Source: Gemella sanguinis ATCC 700632
GTDB taxonomy: Bacteria > Bacillota > Bacilli > Staphylococcales > Gemellaceae
DNA length: 45,181 nt
Assembly (NCBI RefSeq): GCF_000701685.1
Contig: NZ_JNJO01000013.1
Location: 1 to 45,181, forward strand
Direction of reading: 5' to 3'
How positions within the stretch are numbered: the first letter of the stretch is position 1; every line of letters begins with the position of its first letter. The notes under the pieces are model-generated. The model worked only from the letters and a program-made list of their open reading frames with translations. It was not told where the DNA came from and searched no databases. Below, piece by piece: positions 7,721 through 14,746 of the stretch. Made by a program: the position numbers and the translations under genes.

Positions 7721-7760
7721 TTTGATTGTTTTTGATTGTTTTTGCTTGAATTTGATTGAA
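7721..7760 (+). promoter_or_regulatory. Four 10-bp direct repeats, likely FruR operator
   Basis: TTTGATTGTT, TTTGATTGTT, TTTGCTTGAA and TTTGATTGAA follow head to tail with exact 10-bp period, and the last copy overlaps the -35 box. Tandem short direct repeats on one helix face are typical of operators for DeoR-family sugar repressors. Autoregulation by the downstream fruR product is the simplest reading. Confidence 0.7.
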
Positions 7761-7784
7761 CAGTTGTTATATATTAAGTATAAT
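7756..7784 (+). promoter_or_regulatory. Fructose operon promoter
   Basis: TTGAAC (7756-7761) and TATAAT (7779-7784) are exactly 17 bp apart. The transcript would start near 7791, so the in-frame TTG at 7756 and ATG at 7783 cannot be start codons. Confidence 0.85.
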
Positions 7785-7812
7785 GAATTTGGGAGTTAAG
7801 GAGAATAAGAAA

Positions 7813-8553
7813 TTGGTAAATGAAAGACAAAATAATATTTTAAAATTATTAGAAGAAACAGGTTCTGTAACGTTGCATGAATTGGTAAATTTCTGTGATG
7901 TATCAGAAGCAACAATAAGACGTGATCTTACAACTTTAGAAGAAAAGAATTTGCTGTATAGAACTCACGGTGGAGCTGTGAAACGCTCATCTGCACGCGG
8001 AAGTGAAGAAAGTGTTGCGATGAAACGCTCAGAATACCTAGCAGAGAAGAAGGAAACTGCAAAGTACATTAATCAAAATATAATTCAGTCTGGGCAGACG
8101 ATTTATTTAGATGCAGGTACATCTACATATGAATTAATTGATTACTTACGTGATAAAAGAATAACGGTAGTAACAAACTCTACATATCATTTGCCAAAAC
8201 TTATTAATAATAAAATACATACTATTATATTGGGTGGAACTTTGAAACATTCAACACAAGCAGTAGTGGGACCTGCGGCTATTGAACAATTAAAAAATTA
8301 TAGCTTTGATATGTGTTTTATTGGATGTAATGGGGTTGATGAGAATTTTGGAGTTACTACAGCTGATGAAAGTGAAGCATTTATTAAGAGTTTAGCTATT
8401 CAAAACAGTAAGAAAAAATACGTTTTGGCAGATAAAACAAAATTTGGACATAGAAAATTCCAGAAATTTGCTGAACTAGATGAGGTAACAATATTATCTT
8501 ATGAAGTACCAGAAAAATATAAAAGTTACAAAAATATAATAGAGATTAAGTAG
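7813..8553 (+). CDS. fruR: DeoR-family repressor of fructose operon
   Basis: 246 residues from TTG 7813, chosen because AAGGAG lies nine bases upstream and every earlier in-frame start falls in the promoter. Residues about 1-55 form the DeoR winged helix-turn-helix (NERQNNILKLLEE, then CDVSEATIRRDLTTLEEK and RTHGGAV). The rest is the sugar-phosphate sensing fold related to ribose 5-phosphate isomerase (YLDAGTSTYELIDYL, VVTNSTYHLPKL, GCNGVDENFGVTTADESEA). First gene of fruR-fruK-fruA, 15 bases ahead of fruK. By family it releases DNA when fructose 1-phosphate accumulates; the effector is inferred. Confidence 0.92.
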   Translation: MVNERQNNILKLLEETGSVTLHELVNFCDVSEATIRRDLTTLEEKNLLYRTHGGAVKRSSARGSEESVAMKRSEYLAEKKETAKYINQNIIQSGQTIYLDAGTSTYELIDYLRDKRITVVTNSTYHLPKLINNKIHTIILGGTLKHSTQAVVGPAAIEQLKNYSFDMCFIGCNGVDENFGVTTADESEAFIKSLAIQNSKKKYVLADKTKFGHRKFQKFAELDEVTILSYEVPEKYKSYKNIIEIK

Positions 8554-8568
8554 AAGGAGGAAGTGTAA

Positions 8569-9486
8569 GTGTATTATACAATAACTTTAAATCCAGCGGT
8601 AGACATGTTAACAACAGTAGAAAACTTTGCTCTTGGGAAATTAAATAGAACAGGGGAAGCTAAGTATGTTGTTGGTGGAAAAGGTATCAACATTTCAATG
8701 TTATTAAAAAATGTTGGGGTAGATACTTGTGCATTAGGATTTGTTGCAGGGTTCACAGGATATTTCATTAAAACAGAGTTAGATAAACTTGAAGTTAAAT
8801 ATGACTTTGTTGAAACTTTAGGTGCAACTCGTATCAATATGAAGTTAACTACTGAAACTGAAACAGAAATAAACGGTCAAAGTAGTGCTGTTAGTGAAGA
8901 AAATGTTAATGAATTCTTTAAAAAATTAGATAAACTAACATCACAAGATGTAGTATTTTTATCAGGAAATGTTATTGCAGGAATGGGTGTAGAAGACTTT
9001 AAAGCTATCGCTAAAAAAGTATCTGAATCAGGTGCGACATTAATAGTTGATAGTAATAAAGACTTAGTGTTAGATACATTACAATATAAACCATTTGTAG
9101 TAAAACCTAATGAATTTGAATTAGGTGAAATGTTTGGTGTAACATTAAATGGCTTAGATGAAATATTAGATTATGCTAAAAAACTTCAAGACCGTGGAGC
9201 AAAAAATGTACTTGTTTCACGTGGAGCAGACGGCGCAATCCTACTTACAGAGGCGAATGAAGTGTTTGAAGTGAATGTAGCAAAAGGAAAAATTGTTTCA
9301 ACTGTTGCAGCTGGAGATAGTATGTTAGCTATGTTCGTTGCAAAGTATAACGAAACAAAAGATTACGCTGAAGCATTAAAATATGCTTCTGCAGCAGGAG
9401 GAGCTACATCATTCTCAGTAGGTGTAGGAAGCAAGGCCCTAATTGAAGAACTTGTACCTCAAATTAATGTAAAAAAACTAAAATAG
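8569..9486 (+). CDS. fruK: 1-phosphofructokinase
   Basis: 305 residues from GTG with AAGGAGG eight bases upstream. A PfkB-family sugar kinase that phosphorylates fructose 1-phosphate to fructose 1,6-bisphosphate in the cytoplasm. Visible signatures: N-terminal YYTITLNPAVDML typical of the FruK/LacC subgroup, VGGKGINISMLLKNVGV (PfkB signature 1), and the C-terminal STVAAGDSMLAMFVA, in which Asp250 is the catalytic base. Position between the regulator and the fructose PTS permease settles the substrate over tagatose 6-phosphate. Confidence 0.95.
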   Translation: MYYTITLNPAVDMLTTVENFALGKLNRTGEAKYVVGGKGINISMLLKNVGVDTCALGFVAGFTGYFIKTELDKLEVKYDFVETLGATRINMKLTTETETEINGQSSAVSEENVNEFFKKLDKLTSQDVVFLSGNVIAGMGVEDFKAIAKKVSESGATLIVDSNKDLVLDTLQYKPFVVKPNEFELGEMFGVTLNGLDEILDYAKKLQDRGAKNVLVSRGADGAILLTEANEVFEVNVAKGKIVSTVAAGDSMLAMFVAKYNETKDYAEALKYASAAGGATSFSVGVGSKALIEELVPQINVKKLK

Positions 9487-9519
9487 ATTAAAGAAAAAAT
9501 AATTAAGGAGATTTTTTTA

Positions 9520-11460
9520 ATGAAATTAACAGATGTTATTAATTATGATTTAACACAGTTTGGTTTTAGTGCGGCAAATAAAAATGAAGCATTAGACAAA
9601 TTAACTACTATGTTAGTAGAAAAAAACGTTATTAAAAGTAAAGATAATTTTTTAAATGCTTTATTAGCGCGTGAAGCTCAATCAACAACAGGTGTTGGTG
9701 AAAATGTTGCGATTCCTCACGCTAAAAGTGCTGATTTTGACAAAGCTATGATTGTTTACGCTAAAAGTAATGAAGGTGTGGAGTGGGAAAGTTTTGACGG
9801 ACAACCAGCTAAACATATCTTTATGATTTGTGCACCAGATGGTGGAGCAGATGAACACTTAAAAGCTTTAGCTTCATTATCTCAAGCTCTAATGGATCCT
9901 GAAGTAAAAGCAGGTTTAGATGCTGCAACAACTAAAGAGGATGTAGAAAAAGTATTTTCTGACTTTGTAGCTAAATCAGAAGCACCAAAAGAAGAGAAAA
10001 AAGAAGAAGCTAAACCAAGTGGAGAAAAACCTTACATCATAGCTGTTACAGCTTGTCCTACAGGTATTGCTCACACATTTATGGCTGCTGAAAAAATAAA
10101 AGAAACAGCTAAAGAAATGGGACTTGATGTTAAAGTTGAAACAAATGGTCAAATCGGTGTAGAAAACAAACTTACTAAAGAAGATATCGAAAGAGCGGCA
10201 GGTATTATCGTAGCTGCTGATAAGAAAGTAGAAGTTGCTCGTTTTAACGGGCGTCCAACAATTATGACAAAAGTTGCTGATGGTATTAATAAACCAAAAG
10301 AACTTATTCAAACTATTTTAGATGGTAAAGCACCAATTTATAATCACGATGGTGCAGAAGATGAAGCAGAAGATTCTGCTGGAGATGAAAGCATTTGGCG
10401 TCAAACTTATAAACACCTAATGGAAGGTGTAAGTAATATGCTACCATTCGTAGTAGCTGGTGGTATCTTAATAGCTATCTCATTTATTTGGGGTATTAAC
10501 TCATTTAATCCAGAAGATCCAAGCTATAATAAATATGCTGAAGTGTTATTCTACCTAGGTAAAATTTCATTTAGTATGATGTTACCGATCCTTGCTGGAT
10601 TCATTGGACGTAGTATAGCGGATAGACCAGGGTTTATTGTTGGTATGGTCGGTGGTATCCTAGCTGATCCAAGTATTCTTAGTCTGAAAAGTGATGTATT
10701 AGCGTATACACCATCAGGATTCTTAGGAGCATTAGTAGCCGGGTTCTTAGCGGGAGGAATAATTTCATTCCTTAAACTAGCGTTCAAATGGATGCCTCGT
10801 TCATTAGATGGAATTAAACCAATCTTCTTATTCCCTATCCTAGGGTCACTAATCATGGGGTTATTAATGATTTATGTAATTAACGCTCCAATGGCGTCAG
10901 TTATGGTAGGGTTACAAAGTTTCTTAGGTGGTTTAAGTGGAAGTGGAAAATTCATCCTTGGTTTCGTAGCTGCAGCAATGATGGCTATCGATATGGGTGG
11001 TCCAATTAACAAAGCAGCATATGTAACAGGTACAGCTCTTCTAACTGCTTCAGGAACAGCAGGTAGTGATGTAATGGCGGCAGTAATGATTGGTGGTATG
11101 GTACCTCCATTAGCGATTGCTGTTTCAGCAACAATTAATAAATCTATCTGGCCAAAATCTCAACGTAGTGGTGCATTAGTGAACTATGTAATGGGGTTAG
11201 CATTTATTACTGAAGGAGCTATTCCTTTTGCAGCAAGTAATCCATTACGTGTAATTCCACCATTATTCTTATCAAGTGGAGTTGCAGGAGCATTAAGTAT
11301 GGTATTTGGTTCTGTATCAAAAGCGCCGCACGGTGGTATCTTTGCGATAGCAGTAGGTGCGGTAAGTAATCCATTAATGTACTTCCTTGCATTAGTAGTA
11401 GGTGCGTTATTAGGTGCAGTATTATTAATTGCTTCACTAAACTTTAGAAAGAATAAATAA
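9520..11460 (+). CDS. fruA: Fructose PTS permease, IIABC fusion
   Basis: 646 residues with AAGGAG before ATG. One chain carries the three PTS modules. IIA is residues 1-150, with phospho-accepting His67 in GENVAIPHAKS. A Lys/Glu-rich linker (155-168) leads to IIB, 170-268, whose phosphocysteine is Cys179 in VTACPTGIAHTFMAAE. IIC, about 285-640, is the membrane channel (GVSNMLPFVVAGGILIAISF, GSGKFILGFVAAAMMAIDMGGPINKAA, EGAIPFAASNP). Fructose is taken up and released as fructose 1-phosphate, the substrate of fruK. Full family length; last gene of the operon. Confidence 0.95.
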   Translation: MKLTDVINYDLTQFGFSAANKNEALDKLTTMLVEKNVIKSKDNFLNALLAREAQSTTGVGENVAIPHAKSADFDKAMIVYAKSNEGVEWESFDGQPAKHIFMICAPDGGADEHLKALASLSQALMDPEVKAGLDAATTKEDVEKVFSDFVAKSEAPKEEKKEEAKPSGEKPYIIAVTACPTGIAHTFMAAEKIKETAKEMGLDVKVETNGQIGVENKLTKEDIERAAGIIVAADKKVEVARFNGRPTIMTKVADGINKPKELIQTILDGKAPIYNHDGAEDEAEDSAGDESIWRQTYKHLMEGVSNMLPFVVAGGILIAISFIWGINSFNPEDPSYNKYAEVLFYLGKISFSMMLPILAGFIGRSIADRPGFIVGMVGGILADPSILSLKSDVLAYTPSGFLGALVAGFLAGGIISFLKLAFKWMPRSLDGIKPIFLFPILGSLIMGLLMIYVINAPMASVMVGLQSFLGGLSGSGKFILGFVAAAMMAIDMGGPINKAAYVTGTALLTASGTAGSDVMAAVMIGGMVPPLAIAVSATINKSIWPKSQRSGALVNYVMGLAFITEGAIPFAASNPLRVIPPLFLSSGVAGALSMVFGSVSKAPHGGIFAIAVGAVSNPLMYFLALVVGALLGAVLLIASLNFRKNK

Positions 11461-11471
11461 TATTTAATAAC

Positions 11472-11509
11472 AAAAATCCTTAAAGTCTTTTGAACTTTAA
11501 GGATTTTTT
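11472..11509. terminator. Bidirectional terminator between fruA and lysin
   Basis: AAAATCCTTAAAGT pairs with ACTTTAAGGATTTT around a short loop, with T-rich ends on both strands, between two convergent genes. Confidence 0.88.
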
Positions 11510-11514
11510 GTTAT

Positions 11515-12189
11515 TTAACTAAAACTTCCCCAGTAGCTAGTGCGGATGTTGTTTTTACAGTTACCTGTAGCCATATAGCGTCGTTCATTGGAATATGAAA
11601 GGTAGCTAATCCAGATAAAGCCTTCATTCATAATATAACTATCGTAGTTAACTATCTCTCCGAAGGAGTAATTAGCTACTACATGACCTTGAATGCTAGG
11701 TTTATCTCGAACGTTGATAGAAGTAACATTAACTTTGAATTGTCCAGTTTCATCTGTTCGTTGCCAGGCATCTTCGTTATCGTAGCACGGTCTAATAAAT
11801 CCTACTAGGTGAGTATCATCTCTTGACATCAACTTAGCTGTACCACCTCGAGAAGGAGTGCCGTCAACATTTTGCTCTACAGAGGTAATTATATTGCCTT
11901 GTACTTTGATAACAATACCAACATGCCCATATATATCCCAAGGTCCCCATTGCCAAATAGCTATATCGCCTGGTGCTATAGCAGTTTGTCCTTTTAAATA
12001 TCTACGCCAACCTTTAGGAAGTGGATTTTTCAGATAATCAATAGCATTGCCAAACATACGATAATTACCAAAGTATTGCGTATATGCCATAGTAAGGTCT
12101 ACGCACTGTGCTCCATACATACCATCCATATCAATCCAACGATAAAGATTATTTTTAGCCCAATTAACCATAGCTTCTTGTGTAGCCAT
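11515..12189 (-). CDS. CHAP-domain peptidoglycan hydrolase with SH3 wall-binding domain (phage-type lysin)
   Basis: 224 residues, AAAGGAGG before ATG. Residues 1-125 are a CHAP amidase/endopeptidase domain: catalytic Cys29 in GAQCVDLTMAY, His89 in DIYGHVGIVI, and Glu105 in SVEQN as a likely third residue. After a short linker, residues 150-215 (VNVTSINVRDKPSIQG...EGFIWISYLS) form a bacterial SH3 domain like that of lysostaphin-type and phage lysins. There is no signal peptide, so release would need a holin, as for phage endolysins. It is last in a minus-strand set DUF1659-DUF2922-YvrJ-lysin, and no capsid, tail or integrase genes are near. Confidence 0.88.
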   Translation of the reverse strand: MATQEAMVNWAKNNLYRWIDMDGMYGAQCVDLTMAYTQYFGNYRMFGNAIDYLKNPLPKGWRRYLKGQTAIAPGDIAIWQWGPWDIYGHVGIVIKVQGNIITSVEQNVDGTPSRGGTAKLMSRDDTHLVGFIRPCYDNEDAWQRTDETGQFKVNVTSINVRDKPSIQGHVVANYSFGEIVNYDSYIMNEGFIWISYLSYSNERRYMATGNCKNNIRTSYWGSFS

Positions 12190-12201
12190 AAGAATCCTCC
12201 T

Positions 12202-12366
12202 TTATTTTAAGTTGGTAGTTTTACTATCTAATTTAATTTCGATAATTTTAATTAAATCATTAACGCTTTTTCCAATGTTTTGTAAGGTTTTATCTAGTTT
12301 TACTATAAAAAACACCGCAACAAATATTGGGAAACCTACAGTATTAATAAAATTAAGAATATCCAT
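12202..12366 (-). CDS. YvrJ-family small membrane protein, holin-like
   Basis: 54 residues, ATG at 12366, TAA at 12202-12204. The sequence begins MDILNFINTVGFPIFVAVFF, a single N-terminal membrane helix (about 5-22), then a charged helical tail (KLDKTLQNIGKSVNDLIKII). This matches the YvrJ family, short proteins often found beside phage-type lysins and thought to be holin-like. Its ribosome site (GGAAGGAGG, 12399-12407) is 32 bases from the ATG, with a terminator-like hairpin between. The stop codon is followed directly by the lysin's ribosome site. The holin role is inferred from topology and context. Confidence 0.75.
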   Translation of the reverse strand: MDILNFINTVGFPIFVAVFFIVKLDKTLQNIGKSVNDLIKIIEIKLDSKTTNLK

Positions 12367-12369
12367 AAT

Positions 12370-12396
12370 AAAAAAAGGTGCGACTTTCGCCGCACC
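12370..12396 (-). terminator. Intrinsic terminator hairpin between SD and start of yvrJ
   Basis: On the minus strand GGTGCGGC, a GAAA tetraloop and GTCGCACC form an 8-bp stem followed by seven T, a textbook terminator. It lies after the Shine-Dalgarno sequence GGAAGGAGG (12399-12407) and only three bases before the yvrJ ATG. It should cut transcription of yvrJ and lysin; in read-through transcripts the fold brings the ribosome site to about 12 bases from the ATG. Confidence 0.75.
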
Positions 12397-12410
12397 CGCC
12401 TCCTTCCAAA

Positions 12411-12623
12411 TTATTGAAGAACAGTTTCTTCAGTAGTTACGTAAGAGGCTTTTTTGAATTCTGCTAGTGTACGTTTTTCATTGTTAAAAACTTTTGTAGC
12501 AATAATTTTTTGACCTACAGCTTCAGCCTCCGCTTTTGTTAAATTATCTTTTGGATAATTTAATGTAATATGATAAGATTTTTTATCTGCAGTAGTAAAG
12601 TATAAATTTAATTTTTTTTGCAT
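12411..12623 (-). CDS. DUF2922 family protein
   Basis: 70 residues, with AGGAG before ATG. The pattern KKLNLYFTTADKKSYHITLNYPKDNLTKAEAEAVGQKII is that of DUF2922, small cytoplasmic proteins of Firmicutes with two beta strands and a helix. Function is unknown. The family is regularly adjacent to DUF1659 and YvrJ genes, as here. Seventeen bases behind the DUF1659 gene and followed by the terminator at 12370-12396. Confidence 0.8.
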   Translation of the reverse strand: MQKKLNLYFTTADKKSYHITLNYPKDNLTKAEAEAVGQKIIATKVFNNEKRTLAEFKKASYVTTEETVLQ

Positions 12624-12640
12624 AGTTTAGTTCTCCTTTA

Positions 12641-12835
12641 TTAGATAAGTTCTTTAGTTGTTACGGTTATATTATCGATAGTTTTTGATAATAATTTTCC
12701 TATATTATCTCCAACATCTTTTAAAGTAGTCTCGTCGACAGTAGTGTTAGCATCGAAAGTATAGCTTTTTACGACTTGTTTATCACCTTTTTCTTCGGCG
12801 TAGTTTAATTTTAAAACTTTTTTTAATATTCTCAT
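12641..12835 (-). CDS. DUF1659 family protein
   Basis: 64 residues, with AAAGGAG before ATG. The layout (KKVLKLNYAEEKGDKQVVKSYTFDANTTVDE, then a helix and a short final strand ITVTTKELI) matches DUF1659, and it resembles its neighbour DUF2922 in size and strand-helix pattern, so the two may be distant relatives that pair. Function unknown. First gene of the minus-strand set; I found no strong promoter upstream of it. Confidence 0.75.
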   Translation of the reverse strand: MRILKKVLKLNYAEEKGDKQVVKSYTFDANTTVDETTLKDVGDNIGKLLSKTIDNITVTTKELI

Positions 12836-13159
12836 GTAAAAATCTCCTTTTATATATTATTTGTTATTTTTGTCTTAGGCCTCTGACACTATATATATCG
12901 AAGGAAAATTCAAAATTTCCCAAAAAATATTTAAGAAAATAAAATTAGTAAAGTTAATGTGAATTTATAATGAAAATGTGGTATAATATATTCACTGAAA
13001 AAGTGTGAAATGTGATTAAACCGGAATTTAATATACACATTTAAAGGAGTTTTAATTATTATTAAGGTACAAATACTATAATGTAAGGTGATAGAATTTG
13101 AAAAGTTATGGTTTTGTATTGGGAATTTTGAAAAAATAAAGAAGAAGGACTGATAAAAA
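12836..13159. other. Intergenic region between divergent genes
   Basis: 324 bases, AT-rich. It must hold promoters for the minus-strand lysis set and the plus-strand gene at 13160. A TATAAT lies at 12981-12986 in plus orientation. A 13-codon TTG-started frame (13098-13139, preceded by AAGGTGA) is possible as a leader but unsupported. I see no RNA gene. Confidence 0.4.
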
Positions 13160-13774
13160 ATGAAGGATAACAAATTATTAAAAGTTTTATGGGGGATTGT
13201 TCTAGCGATCTTTTTATGCAGTGCTATCTTTATAGGGATAAGTTATTTCTCTGGTGGGGATAGTTCATCAAGTAAAAAATCGAGTGAAAATTCAACGACA
13301 ACTACAGACAAAGATAAAGACAAGGATAAAGAGAAGGAATCTTCATCTGACAACAAAGATGATGAGTCTTCATCTGATGATAATAAAACTGATGAGCAAA
13401 AATATAGAGAAGGTCAAGACTCAGACAATAACTCTTCTAATGACTCATCTGATAACAACGCTTCAAATAGTAGTTCAAGAGAAAATAGAGATAATAACTC
13501 GAATAGAAGCAATAGATCATCAAATAGTAGTTCAAGAAACAATAGCTCAAATAGTAATAGAAACACTAATACATCAAGACCAAGTGAAGATAATAGCGGT
13601 TCAAATGCTTCAACATCTTCAACACCAGGTACATTTAAAAACTCTCAAGATGCACACAAGTATGCTGACGAAGAAATTAATCGTCTAGCTAAAGAGAATA
13701 AAAAAGGTTACGAATATACTTTAGGACGCAATAATAAAGGTGAAGTAACTGTAAATATTAAACCAAAAAAATAA
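13160..13774 (+). CDS. Single-pass membrane protein with Ser/Asn-rich linker, function unknown
   Basis: 204 residues. A short basic N-terminus (KDNKLLK) precedes a membrane helix at about 9-29, so the rest should be outside. Residues 33-150 are a disordered linker of Ser, Asn, Asp and Lys, with SNRSNRSSNSSSRNNSSNSN-type runs. A compact domain of about 45 residues ends the protein (FKNSQDAHKYADEEINRLAKENKKGYEYTLGRNNKGEVTVNIKP). That end recalls the short F..xxEAxxxA...Y.I...DG repeats of some LPXTG proteins, but I cannot name it. Paralogue of the gene at 14009. Ribosome site GAAGGA is somewhat distant from ATG. Confidence 0.75.
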   Translation: MKDNKLLKVLWGIVLAIFLCSAIFIGISYFSGGDSSSSKKSSENSTTTTDKDKDKDKEKESSSDNKDDESSSDDNKTDEQKYREGQDSDNNSSNDSSDNNASNSSSRENRDNNSNRSNRSSNSSSRNNSSNSNRNTNTSRPSEDNSGSNASTSSTPGTFKNSQDAHKYADEEINRLAKENKKGYEYTLGRNNKGEVTVNIKPKK

Positions 13775-13778
13775 GTTT

Positions 13779-13824
13779 AACTAGCTTAAGTTGTGTGCAA
13801 GTACAGAGCTTAAGTTAGTTTTTT
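13779..13824 (+). terminator. Intrinsic terminator
   Basis: AACTAGCTTAAG (13779-13790) pairs with CTTAAGTTAGTT (13809-13820) with one G-U, followed by T. Confidence 0.8.
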
Positions 13825-13865
13825 AAAAAATTAATGTTCTAATTATATACTGTAAATGCTTAGTT

Positions 13866-13887
13866 TTAACCAACTATCGTTGGTTAA
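13866..13887. promoter_or_regulatory. Perfect 9-bp palindrome, possible operator
   Basis: TTAACCAAC and GTTGGTTAA flank a TATC centre, in the gap before the gene at 14009 and about 75 bp upstream of its -10. No T-run follows, so a protein-binding site is more likely than a terminator. The regulator is unknown. Confidence 0.4.
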
Positions 13888-13962
13888 AGAGCTGGGAAAA
13901 ATCTTTGAAATAACACTAAAAATAGAAAATTTATATAAATCTTAGCTAATTATTAAAATTAG

Positions 13963-13971
13963 TGTTATAAT
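13963..13971 (+). promoter_or_regulatory. Extended -10 promoter element
   Basis: TGT-TATAAT, 38 bp before the ATG at 14009. No clear -35, as is common for extended -10 promoters. Confidence 0.5.
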
Positions 13972-14008
13972 AGAATATGAAAATTATCTGATAGAGGAAA
14001 AACTAACT

Positions 14009-14626
14009 ATGAAAAATAATAAACTATTTAAAATAATGATAGGACTTGTGTCTGCAATAGTAGTTGTAGGTGTAGTCTATTTTGGTGTTAGTTATTTTAA
14101 TGGAGAGGATAATCAGAAAAAGACTAATAACCAAGTTACAGAAAAGAATGAAAGTAAAAATGAAGATAAATCAAATAATAAAGAAGAATCATCAAATAAA
14201 AATGAAGATAAAAAAGATGATAACAACAGTACTAATCAAGAAAGCCAAGGAAATCAGCAACAATCAGGTTCACAATCTAAGCAATCATCAAATAACAATG
14301 CTAAGAATGTAATCACAAGTCCTAGCCAAGGGTCAAGTAGTTCTAATTCATCTAGTGGTGTAATAAAATCACAAGAGTATGGTGGGAAAAAGATTTCTGG
14401 AAATGAAGGATTAGGGACAACAGGAAAAGTGTTTAAATCACAAAAAGAAGCTATGGAATTTGGAAATAGTGAGGTTGCGCGTCTTGCTAAAGAAGATCGA
14501 AAACCAAGACAATTCTCTGTAAGTAAAGTAGCTGCTGATGATGGTTCAGTATTAGGATGGACAGTTGATATATACCTAGATAATTCGGCTACAACTAATA
14601 GTAATGATAAAAATGAGAGCAACTAG
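14009..14626 (+). CDS. Single-pass membrane protein, paralogue of the gene at 13160
   Basis: 205 residues with GAGGAAAA before ATG. Same plan as its neighbour: MKNNKLFKIMIGLVSAIVVV starts alike, membrane helix about 9-29, then a Lys/Asn/Glu/Ser linker (about 31-105), a Ser/Gly stretch, and an outer C-terminal domain (about 142-193) with FKSQKEAMEFGNSEVARLAKE and a strand pair ending GWTVDIYLD. The C-terminal domain is longer than in the paralogue. Function unknown. Its stop codon lies inside the hairpin at 14616-14643. Confidence 0.75.
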   Translation: MKNNKLFKIMIGLVSAIVVVGVVYFGVSYFNGEDNQKKTNNQVTEKNESKNEDKSNNKEESSNKNEDKKDDNNSTNQESQGNQQQSGSQSKQSSNNNAKNVITSPSQGSSSSNSSSGVIKSQEYGGKKISGNEGLGTTGKVFKSQKEAMEFGNSEVARLAKEDRKPRQFSVSKVAADDGSVLGWTVDIYLDNSATTNSNDKNESN

Positions 14627-14643
14627 AAAAATCTAGTTGCTCT
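14616..14643 (+). terminator. Perfect 12-bp hairpin over the stop codon
   Basis: AGAGCAACTAGA and TCTAGTTGCTCT form a perfect stem around AAAA and include the TAG stop. The following bases (ATTAAAATT) are only mildly U-rich, so termination may be partial. Confidence 0.6.
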
Positions 14644-14746
14644 ATTAAAATTAGGATAGAATTATGAATACTCTTTGTTCTTTAAATATAACATAATAGA
14701 ATTGTCTAGTCAAATAATTGAAAGTGCTTTAATCAAGAGGAAAAAT

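Noticed and set aside
7756-7812. Upstream TTG or ATG as fruR start
   Set aside because: These codons fall in the -35/-10 region of the promoter; the TTG at 7813 has the ribosome site.
12212-12436. Plus-strand frame at the YvrJ/DUF2922 genes
   Set aside because: The minus strand holds a YvrJ-family gene with matching hydrophobic pattern and context; this frame is its shadow.
11515-12835. Complete prophage
   Set aside because: Only lysis-type genes are present; flanks are the fructose operon and unrelated membrane protein genes, with no integrase, structural genes or attachment repeats seen.
13254-13688. Alternate frame inside the Ser/Asn-rich gene
   Set aside because: A frame shadow of biased codons, with no ribosome site; likewise 14082-14312.
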